From: JBGQDM01 sp041495845
Lineage (GTDB): Bacteria > Acidobacteriota > Terriglobia > Terriglobales > Acidobacteriaceae
Assembly: GCA_041495845.1 (NCBI GenBank)
Contig: JBGQDM010000026.1
Coordinates: 1-32,845 of the forward strand
Reading direction: 5' to 3'
DNA: 32,845 bases
Shown in pieces: positions 14,449 through 21,035 of this stretch (positions are counted from its first letter, which is position 1; every line of letters starts with the position of its first letter). Made by a program: the position numbers and the translations under genes. Under the pieces are notes generated by a model. The model was not told the DNA's origin. It did no database searches and saw only the letters and a program-made list of their open reading frames with translations.

Positions 14449-15624
14449 CTATTTCTTCAGAAGCGGGATACCCTTGTTGAAATGGAAAGTCTCATCCTTG
14501 CCGTTCGGCAAGGTCACGGTCACCGCTTCAACGAAACCCTCCCGGTCAAAGAGGTAGTAGTCATACTTCACCACACTTCCATCGGCCAGTCTCTGGCGCA
14601 GGACCAGCCCCGCTGTCGTATACCAGTTTCTCAGGAGTTCTTTCCCGGCGCCGTCCCGAATGCTGGTCATGAGATACGGATCATATCCGTGGGCCTGCAG
14701 TAGCCGCTCATAGTCAAAGCGATAGAGGACATGCATGCCATCCGAAACAGTTTGCAGGTGGCCGAAGACGTACGAATATTGACGAGTCTGCGATACGCCA
14801 TCGTTCGTTTGGCCGGTTGCTTCGATGATCCGGTTGGAGCTGTCGTACTTGAAAGTGATGGTGCGGCCGGAAGGTGAAATGAGCTTCTCTAGATTGCGGG
14901 CTTTATCACGCCTCAACTGGATGCGATTGCCCTCGGCATCCCTCATTTCGATCGCAGCGCCCTGCGCGTAGGTTTTCGCGAAATACGCTTCTGGAAAAAT
15001 AAACTGGCGGCCGTCTTGAAATTTAAGCGTCCAGCCGTTGCCATTCCAGGCATCCTGAGCTCCGTAAAACTCCGAGTCTGTGGCGTCGTGGCGGAACACG
15101 GCATCGGCGTAACCAGTTCCCTTGGAAATTCGTGGAAATCGAATGGCGCGGCCATCTTCGAGGTTGAGATCCTGGTAGGTATAAGGAAATCTGGTTCCTG
15201 TCGGGCAAATGTCAGAGGGGTGATTCGCCCCTACGCCAAATGCCCTGATGGAGTCATCCCAGGGGCGGTAGGTTCGCGTGAGCGCCAAGGGCATCACGTC
15301 AGGAATGAACAGGTCTGTTTGACGAAGTACAAACATCCCACTGTGAAGATCCACCTGGAACTGGTTGATGGCGGACTCGTGCCGGGTTGTCGGGCGCAGA
15401 ATGGATATGGAAGTGGTGAACCGCACATGATTAGGGTTCGAGGTGTCTAGAGACACCACTAGGTAGGGATAGGAGCCATCCCAGGCTGGAGGCGAGTTGG
15501 TAAAGGGAAGTAGCTCAACCTTCGCGGGTCGAGGAAACATGAGACCCGCGACGACAAGGAGGGCCAAAAAAACAACCCATTTCCACCAAGGGGGGCGCCA
15601 AAAGTTGGTTGGTCGCGGCAGCAT
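14449..15624 (-). CDS. Membrane-anchored RHS-like protein (DUF6531 type)
   Basis: The 391-residue protein has one N-terminal transmembrane segment (about residues 14-30, WWKWVVFLALLVVAGLMF) and then a beta-rich extracytoplasmic region. FVLRQTDLFIPDVMPLALTRTY resembles the DUF6531 block that opens many RHS proteins, and GNRIQLRRDKARNLEKLISPSGR and related YD-type strands follow. It lacks the multiple full RHS repeats, the core cleavage motif and any toxin domain, so it is far shorter than a typical RHS effector. It stands alone, with no immunity-gene candidate except the 82-aa frame downstream. It may be a surface protein or a reduced RHS relic. Confidence 0.62.
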   Translation of the reverse strand: MLPRPTNFWRPPWWKWVVFLALLVVAGLMFPRPAKVELLPFTNSPPAWDGSYPYLVVSLDTSNPNHVRFTTSISILRPTTRHESAINQFQVDLHSGMFVLRQTDLFIPDVMPLALTRTYRPWDDSIRAFGVGANHPSDICPTGTRFPYTYQDLNLEDGRAIRFPRISKGTGYADAVFRHDATDSEFYGAQDAWNGNGWTLKFQDGRQFIFPEAYFAKTYAQGAAIEMRDAEGNRIQLRRDKARNLEKLISPSGRTITFKYDSSNRIIEATGQTNDGVSQTRQYSYVFGHLQTVSDGMHVLYRFDYERLLQAHGYDPYLMTSIRDGAGKELLRNWYTTAGLVLRQRLADGSVVKYDYYLFDREGFVEAVTVTLPNGKDETFHFNKGIPLLKK

Positions 15625-15731
15625 CCGCCTACCAAACTATCATTCAGGGAGAATTTTGGTTTGAAGTTCTCACGCACACACTCTAGGCCGGGGGTTGTTT
15701 CTCGTCGGCCCGCAGCCCTGTTGTGTCCGAA

Positions 15732-15806
15732 ACACGGGCGAGGGCGCCCGCGCCACACGAATTGTTGCGGAGCTACGCTCCGCCTTGACGGCCGAGGGCG
15801 GCCGTC
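15732..15806 (+). repeat. Array of three hairpins, copy 2 of the intergenic repeat
   Basis: Three perfect stems follow one another: CGGGCG/CGCCCG (15735-15740 with 15745-15750), GCGGAGC/GCTCCGC (15767-15773 with 15777-15783) and GACGGCC/GGCCGTC (15787-15793 with 15800-15806). The first part (15732-15758) shares two blocks with 10459-10512. It lies between the divergently placed ends of the RHS-like gene leader and the 3' end of rho. No T-run follows on either strand, so it is REP-like rather than a standard terminator. Confidence 0.55.
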
Positions 15807-15847
15807 TCCACGTGTGTTTGGTGAGTGCCCACTCAGACTTACCGCTC

Positions 15848-17098
15848 CTACAACGCGCTCATGTTCGACAGAAATTCCGTGTTGTTCTTGGTCTTGCCCA
15901 GTTTGTCGATGAGCAATTCCATGGCTTCCGTGGGCGAGAGCGGGTTGAGCACCTTGCGCAGCACCCAGATTCGCTGCAGGTCTTCTTTCGGAATCAGCAA
16001 CTCTTCTTTACGCGTGCCGGAGCGCTGAATGTCGATGGCCGGGAAGACGCGCTTGTCTACCAGCTTGCGCTCCAGGATGATTTCCGAGTTGCCGGTACCC
16101 TTGAATTCTTCAAAGATCACGTCGTCCATGCGGGAGCCGGTGTCAATGAGCGCCGTCGCAATGATGGTCAGCGAGCCGCCTTCCTCAATGTTCCGGGCCG
16201 AACCAAAGAAACGTTTGGGGCGCTGCAACGCATTCGAGTCCACGCCGCCGGAGAGGACTTTGCCGGAAGGCGGAACGATGGTGTTGTAGGCGCGGGCCAG
16301 GCGGGTAATGGAATCGAGCAGAATGACCACGTCGCGCTTGTGTTCGACCAGGCGCTTGGCCTTCTCAATCACCATTTCCGCCACCTGCACGTGCCGGGCA
16401 GCGGGCTCGTCAAAGGTGGAGGAAATCACTTCACCCTTGACCGAGCGTTGCATGTCGGTAACTTCTTCCGGACGCTCATCAATCAGCAGCACCATGAGCA
16501 CAACTTCAGGATGGTTAGCGGTAATGGAGTTGGCCACGTTTTGCAGCAGCATGGTCTTGCCGGCACGCGGCGGAGACACGATGAGGCCGCGCTGTCCCTT
16601 GCCCAGCGGGGTGAGCAGATCCATCACCCGGGCGCTGGCGTTTTCCCGCGTCGTCTCCAGTTTGAGGCGTTCCTGCGGATAGAGGGGCGTGAGATTGTCA
16701 AACAGGATCTTGTTGCGCGCTTCGTCGGGCGATTCGAAATTGACCGCCTCGATCTTGACCAGCGCGAAATATTTCTCGCCCTCGTGGGGTGGCCGCACCT
16801 GTCCGCTGACGGTGTCGCCGGTCTTCAGGTCAAACTTGCGGATCTGGGAGGGGGAGACATAGATGTCATCCGGCCCGGGCAGGTAGTTGTAGTCCGGCGA
16901 GCGCAGAAAACCATAGCCGTCGGGCAAAATTTCGAGCACGCCTTCGGCAAAGATGTGGCCTTCTTTTTCACTCTGGGCCTGGAGGATCTTAAAGATAAGA
17001 TCCTGCTTGCGCAGGCCGCTGGTTCCGGGCAGATCCAAGGTCCTTGCGATCTTGGTCAGCTCGGTAATGTTTTTCTCTTTCAGTTCGGCGATGGTCAT
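15848..17098 (-). CDS. rho: Transcription termination factor Rho
   Basis: The 416-residue hexameric RNA helicase ends transcription at untranslated RNA. The N-terminal helical domain (MTIAELKEKNITELTKIARTL in family terms) and the RNA-binding cold-shock-like domain (GVLEILPDGYGFLRSPD) precede the ATPase core. Walker A is GLIVSPPRAGKT (Lys181) and Walker B is VVILLDSITR (Asp262). The R-loop region GTGNSEIIL and the C-terminal block are intact, and no extra insertion is present in the N-terminal domain. A 71-aa gene lies 79 bases upstream on the same strand. Confidence 0.97.
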   Translation of the reverse strand: MTIAELKEKNITELTKIARTLDLPGTSGLRKQDLIFKILQAQSEKEGHIFAEGVLEILPDGYGFLRSPDYNYLPGPDDIYVSPSQIRKFDLKTGDTVSGQVRPPHEGEKYFALVKIEAVNFESPDEARNKILFDNLTPLYPQERLKLETTRENASARVMDLLTPLGKGQRGLIVSPPRAGKTMLLQNVANSITANHPEVVLMVLLIDERPEEVTDMQRSVKGEVISSTFDEPAARHVQVAEMVIEKAKRLVEHKRDVVILLDSITRLARAYNTIVPPSGKVLSGGVDSNALQRPKRFFGSARNIEEGGSLTIIATALIDTGSRMDDVIFEEFKGTGNSEIILERKLVDKRVFPAIDIQRSGTRKEELLIPKEDLQRIWVLRKVLNPLSPTEAMELLIDKLGKTKNNTEFLSNMSAL

Positions 17099-17177
17099 CG
17101 TGCACCTATAGGGAGATTTTCAAAAAGGAAGGGTAAAACCAGGCAGGCTTCGCGCGGGGCGGGAACAGCAGGGCTGC

Positions 17178-17393
17178 TTAAGCAGCCCGCCGTCTCATCT
17201 CGGTTTTCGGTTCGATATGGTTCAGAACCGCTTGCCACTCCGAGGTCCCAATCCGTTCCAGAACTTCATTCATGGTGTCTTGGATGCGAGTGTTGGGCCG
17301 ATGAAACTTGCGCGTGGCCTTCGAGGCAAGCTGACACAGGATATACCGGTTTTGCAAGGTATGTAAAGCATTGAAAACTTTGCGTGAACGCAT
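17178..17393 (-). CDS. 71-aa protein, RNA polymerase omega-like
   Basis: The small basic protein contains NRYILCQLASKATRKFHR, which resembles the N-R-x-x-L-x-x-x-A-[SA]-K-R-A-R block of the RNA polymerase omega subunit (RpoZ), followed by PNTRIQDTMNEVLERI. ATG 17393 has AAGGA 7 bases upstream. It lies 79 bases before rho on the same strand, so the two may be co-transcribed, which would suit a transcription role. The omega likeness rests on a short motif and is not certain; an omega paralogue or an unrelated small regulator are both possible. Confidence 0.55.
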   Translation of the reverse strand: MRSRKVFNALHTLQNRYILCQLASKATRKFHRPNTRIQDTMNEVLERIGTSEWQAVLNHIEPKTEMRRRAA

Positions 17394-17626
17394 GGAGGAA
17401 TCCTTCTTTCTTCGTTATGACAACTCGGCTACCGAACCACCCTGATCCCGAACGCGAATCCAACCCTCCGCTTGCACGGGATTTTTTCCTGTCAGCAAAA
17501 ACGGGATGAACCGGGTAAGCCGTATCTGCTACTTGAGATGCTCAGCCCCGCGGTAAAGTTGCTGGTTTTCAACAGCTTGTCTGGGATCACGACCAGCGGG
17601 GCGGAAAACGTACTCCAGAACCCGTT

Positions 17627-17655
17627 AGCTTAGCGATGCCTGGACTTCGGGTCAA
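17627..17655 (-). promoter_or_regulatory. Candidate promoter for the 71-aa gene and rho
   Basis: TTGACC (17655-17650), a 17-base spacer and TAAGCT (17632-17627) on the minus strand are a fair -35 and a weak -10. The resulting leader would be about 225 bases. The 381-base gap 17394-17774 otherwise shows A/T-rich DNA at 17660-17705 and no gene. Confidence 0.3.
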
Positions 17656-17774
17656 CTGATTTCTTTTGCACGCGGTATATCTTATTGATTATCATATACT
17701 TACGTCGAATTCCGAGATGATCGAAAACTCCGCTGCGTGGGCAAGAGTCCCAGCAGGACAGGAGGCGGGGGCGT

Positions 17775-19316
17775 TCAAGCCCAGTAAGTCCGATCCAGGG
17801 CGCGGTACTGCACTGCCTCGGCGATGTGCTTGGTCTGGAGAGCGGCCTCCCCTTCCAGATCCGCCACGGTGCGCGCCACTTTGAGGATGCGGTCGTGAGC
17901 ACGGGCGCTGAGACCCTGCTTGGTCATGGCGCGCTCGAGCAGATTTTCACAATCAGGCGAAAGCACACAGTGGGCGCGCAGCAGGCGCGGAGTCATTTGA
18001 GCATTGGCGAAAATGTGGTCTTTCGCGAAGCGGCACAGTTGAATTTCGCGCGCCTTGATCACGCGCCCCCGAATTTGTGCTGATGACTCGGGCTCGCTGC
18101 CGGAGCGCATCTCTTTATAGTTCACCGCGGGCACGTCGATGTGGATGTCAATCCGGTCCAGCAGCGGGCCGGAAATCTTCGAGATGTACCGCTGGATCAT
18201 GGGCGGGGTGCACTGGCACTCCCGCGAGCGATCGTTGTGGAAGCCGCAGGGGCACGGATTCATGGCCGCCGCCAGCATGAAGCGCGCAGGAAAGGTCAGG
18301 GACATGGAGGCGCGGGCAATACAGACGCTGCCGTCCTCAAGCGGCTGGCGCATGACTTCGAGAACGTTGCGCGGGAATTCGGGCAGCTCATCAAGAAAGA
18401 GCACGCCGTTGTGGGAGAGAGAGACTTCTCCCGGACGAGGAATAGCGCCGCCACCAATCAGGCCGGCATCCGAGATGGTGTGGTGCGGGGCGCGAAAGGG
18501 ACGCACCCCCACCAGCCCGGCGCCAGCATCAAGCACACCTGCTACGCTGTGGATTTTGGTGGTTTCTAAAGCTTCTTCAAAGGTCAGCGGCGGAAGAATG
18601 GTGGGCATGCGTTTGGCGAGCATGGTCTTGCCGGAGCCAGGTGGACCGATCATGAGGATGTTGTGACCGCCGGCGCAGGCCACTTCCAGTGCGCGCTTGG
18701 CGGTGTGCTGACCGCGAACGTCTTTGAAGTCCACCAGAAACTGCTGTGAATTTTGTAGCAGGCTGGCGGTGTCCACCTGCAGCGGGGCACGACTCGTCTC
18801 CGAGTTGATGAAATCAATCACGTCGACCAGGGAACGCACGGGATAAACATCGACGCCTCCCACCATGGCAGCTTCACGCGCGTTGATGTCCGGAACAATG
18901 AGGCTGCGGATCTTGCGGCCGCGGGCCTCGAGGGCGATGGGAAGCGAGCCGCGAACCCCGCGAATTCCGCCATCGAGTGACAGTTCGCCCACGAAGAGGC
19001 AATCGTCCATCTGCTTGCGTCGCAACCCGCCGTAAGCACCGAGAATGCCCAGAGCCATGGGCAAGTCGAACCCGGAGCCCTCTTTCTTGATGTCCGCCGG
19101 GGCCAGGTTGATGGTGATGTGGGTGGGCGGAATATCGTAGCCGCAGTTTTTCAGCGCGGCCCGCACGCGGTCACGACTTTCGCGCACAGCGGCATCGGGA
19201 AGGCCGACCGTGTGAAAGTGGTCTTCCAGAGTCTTGATGCCGGATACATCTACTTCCACTTCAATGATGCTGGCGTCGATGCCGTATACAGCGGCGCTCA
19301 GGGTCTTATAAAGCAT
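17775..19316 (-). CDS. YifB/ComM-family AAA+ ATPase (Mg-chelatase-like)
   Basis: The 513-residue protein has three parts: an N-terminal Lon-like ChlI domain (residues 1-165, with THITINLAPADIKKEGSGFDLPMALG), an AAA+ module with Walker A IGPPGSGKT (Lys230) and a C-terminal magnesium-chelatase domain. CPCGFHNDRSRECQCTP is the family zinc-like cysteine cluster. ComM, its close relative, is a hexameric branch-migration helicase in natural transformation, so a role in DNA uptake or recombination is likely. ATG 19316 is preferred because the following residues match the family; a GTG at 19322 is also in frame. Confidence 0.93.
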   Translation of the reverse strand: MLYKTLSAAVYGIDASIIEVEVDVSGIKTLEDHFHTVGLPDAAVRESRDRVRAALKNCGYDIPPTHITINLAPADIKKEGSGFDLPMALGILGAYGGLRRKQMDDCLFVGELSLDGGIRGVRGSLPIALEARGRKIRSLIVPDINAREAAMVGGVDVYPVRSLVDVIDFINSETSRAPLQVDTASLLQNSQQFLVDFKDVRGQHTAKRALEVACAGGHNILMIGPPGSGKTMLAKRMPTILPPLTFEEALETTKIHSVAGVLDAGAGLVGVRPFRAPHHTISDAGLIGGGAIPRPGEVSLSHNGVLFLDELPEFPRNVLEVMRQPLEDGSVCIARASMSLTFPARFMLAAAMNPCPCGFHNDRSRECQCTPPMIQRYISKISGPLLDRIDIHIDVPAVNYKEMRSGSEPESSAQIRGRVIKAREIQLCRFAKDHIFANAQMTPRLLRAHCVLSPDCENLLERAMTKQGLSARAHDRILKVARTVADLEGEAALQTKHIAEAVQYRALDRTYWA

Positions 19317-19441
19317 GGACACACCTGTGCGAACCGCTCGGGGCCAAAATGCAGAGGTGAGGATCGTATCACATTTCGGGCGGCAATCGGGCGATTGCGA
19401 ATCTGCGAAACACCGCGCGCCGTAACCCGATGAGTTTCCGG

Positions 19442-20635
19442 CTAGCGTTCCACCGCCATGGCAACTGCGTTGCCCCCGCCCAGGCAGAGAGCAGCAATGC
19501 CCCGGCGAACATTGCGGCGCTGCATTTCATAGAGCAGAGTGACGAGGATGCGCGCACCGCTGGCACCGATGGGATGGCCGATGGCCACAGCGCCGCCATT
19601 GACGTTCACCCGGTTGGGATCGAGTCCGAGTTCGCGCATCACGCCGAGGGCCTGCACGGAAAAAGCCTCGTTGAGTTCGTAGAGGTCGACTTCGTCTTTC
19701 TTCCAGCCCGTCTTTTGCCAAATCTGCTGCACGGCGCCGACGGGGGCGAGCATCACCCACTTGGGTTCCACTCCACTCGTCGCCTGGGCGACAATGCGCG
19801 CCATGGGGGTCGCGCCCATTTCTTTCGCCCGCGCTGCCGAGGTGACCACCAGCGCAGCCGCACCGTCGTTCACTCCCGGCGCGTTGCCCGCGGTCACGGT
19901 TCCATCTTTCTTGAAGGCGGGCTTCAGAGCGCGTAGGGTCTCTAGGGTGGTGTCCTCGCGTGGTGACTCGTCCTTTGCGAAGAGAACGGGCGGCTCACCC
20001 TTCTTCTTAGCCGGAATTTCCACCGGCACAATTTGCGATTGAAATCGACATTCCTTGATCGCGGCAATCGCTTTGCGGTGTGAGTTCACCGCGAACTCGT
20101 CCTGCTCTTCGCGTGTGATGCTGTGCTTCTCCGCCACGTTCTCGCCGGTAATCCCCATGTGGTAATTGTTGTAAACATCCCAGAGGCCGTCGTTGACCAT
20201 GGAGTCCACCACTTGGCCGTTGCCCAGGCGATACCCCTTGCGCGCGTTGGGAAGAAGATAGGGAGCGTTGCTCATGGATTCCATGCCGCCGGCAACGACG
20301 ATGGAACTGTTGCCGGTTTGGATTGCCTGGGCAGCGAGCGCCACCGCTTTGAGTCCCGAACCGCAGACTTTGTTGATGGTCATGGCGCCAACCTCCGGAG
20401 CCAGCCCGCCGTAGATGGCAGCCTGGCGCGCCGGGTTTTGTCCGAGGCCGGCGGTGATGACGTTGCCCATGATGCATTCGTCCACTTGCCCGGGAGTGAG
20501 TTTGGCGCGCTGCACGACTTCGCGCACTACTACGGCGCCGAGTTGGGGCGCGGTCATTTCCGAGAGTGAGCCTTGAAATTTTCCCACCGCGGTGCGGACG
20601 GCGGCGATGATGACTGCGTCGTCGAATGAAGCCAT
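19442..20635 (-). CDS. Acetyl-CoA C-acetyltransferase (thiolase)
   Basis: The 397-residue thiolase condenses or cleaves acyl-CoA (acetoacetyl-CoA to two acetyl-CoA, or the reverse). The catalytic residues are Cys91 (NKVCGSGLKA), His354 (AIGHPIGASGAR) and Cys384 (ALCLGGGNA). It resembles biosynthetic acetyl-CoA acetyltransferases (PhaA/AtoB type). Of two in-frame ATGs I chose 20635, which has GGAGGG 7 bases upstream. No other fatty-acid or polyhydroxyalkanoate gene is adjacent, so the pathway is undecided. A perfect TATAAT lies about 33 bases upstream on the minus strand. Confidence 0.95.
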   Translation of the reverse strand: MASFDDAVIIAAVRTAVGKFQGSLSEMTAPQLGAVVVREVVQRAKLTPGQVDECIMGNVITAGLGQNPARQAAIYGGLAPEVGAMTINKVCGSGLKAVALAAQAIQTGNSSIVVAGGMESMSNAPYLLPNARKGYRLGNGQVVDSMVNDGLWDVYNNYHMGITGENVAEKHSITREEQDEFAVNSHRKAIAAIKECRFQSQIVPVEIPAKKKGEPPVLFAKDESPREDTTLETLRALKPAFKKDGTVTAGNAPGVNDGAAALVVTSAARAKEMGATPMARIVAQATSGVEPKWVMLAPVGAVQQIWQKTGWKKDEVDLYELNEAFSVQALGVMRELGLDPNRVNVNGGAVAIGHPIGASGARILVTLLYEMQRRNVRRGIAALCLGGGNAVAMAVER

Positions 20636-20667
20636 ACGAGTTCCCTCCATCAGTTTTCGAAAGAATA

Positions 20668-20673
20668 ATTATA
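20668..20673 (-). promoter_or_regulatory. -10 hexamer of the thiolase promoter
   Basis: TATAAT on the minus strand is a perfect -10, about 33 bases upstream of the chosen thiolase start. The -35 position is poor (TGCATT at 17 bases). Confidence 0.45.
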
Positions 20674-20813
20674 GGCGTGCGGCGCACGTGAATGCACCTC
20701 ACGCATCCTCTCTTTGAAACTGGAATGCGATGGGAACGTGAAGAACTGCGATCGTGCACCGCACAGGTGACTTTGGTGCATGTGTGGTTGAGCACCCAAC
20801 CATCATTTTTCTC

Positions 20814-20871
20814 TTGACTTCGTTTTTTGTTAACTCTATACATCAACTAGTTGCAACAAAAGAGCGTTGCA
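20814..20871 (+). promoter_or_regulatory. Promoter and TTGCAAC box of the micro-peptide unit
   Basis: TTGACT (20814-20819), a 17-base spacer and TATACA (20837-20842) form a plausible promoter starting near 20849. CTAGTTGCAAC (20847-20857) and GTTGCA (20866-20871) overlap the start. The first is the exact inverse of the TTGCAACTAG core found upstream of fur and of the outer-membrane protein operon, so the Fur-family regulator may control this unit too. Confidence 0.5.
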
Positions 20872-20904
20872 CATTCCATAACAATGGACAGGGAGAGTAG
20901 TTCA

Positions 20905-20949
20905 ATGGCAACCAAAAAGAAAGCTGCAAAGAAGAAAAAGAAACACTAA
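20905..20949 (+). CDS. 14-aa lysine-rich micro-peptide
   Basis: The frame reads MATKKKAAKKKKKH and stops at TAA 20947-20949. GGGAGAG (20891-20897) is placed as a Shine-Dalgarno, 7 bases before the ATG. An in-frame ATG at 20884 would add seven residues but has no Shine-Dalgarno. The frame sits inside a compact unit with its own promoter, a TTGCAAC box and a strong terminator, which argues that the RNA is made. The peptide resembles the lysine/alanine tails of bacterial histone-H1-like proteins and should bind nucleic acid or membranes if it is made. The alternative is a small regulatory RNA in which the frame is incidental. Confidence 0.45.
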   Translation: MATKKKAAKKKKKH

Positions 20950-20966
20950 GCATTTCGCAAAAAGCA

Positions 20967-21002
20967 AAACTCAGGGGACGCGCAAGCGTCCCCTGAGTTT
21001 TT
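20967..21002 (+). terminator. Strong bidirectional Rho-independent terminator
   Basis: A perfect 15-base stem (20967-20981 with 20986-21000) closes a GCAA tetraloop and ends in TTTTT. The left arm starts AAA after an A-rich stretch, so it can also end the helicase operon coming from the right on the minus strand (stop at 21036). Confidence 0.92.
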
Positions 21003-21035
21003 GCGCGGGAAGACTCAGCACGACGTGATCTGCTT

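Noticed and set aside
15695..17374. A 559-codon open frame on the plus strand
   Set aside because: It lies almost entirely antisense to rho, whose motifs are all intact on the minus strand. The translation has no domain character. It is a by-product of high G+C content.
17400..17774. Possible tRNA, riboswitch or small gene in the gap upstream of the 71-aa gene
   Set aside because: No cloverleaf, known aptamer or frame with a Shine-Dalgarno was seen; only a weak promoter can be supported.
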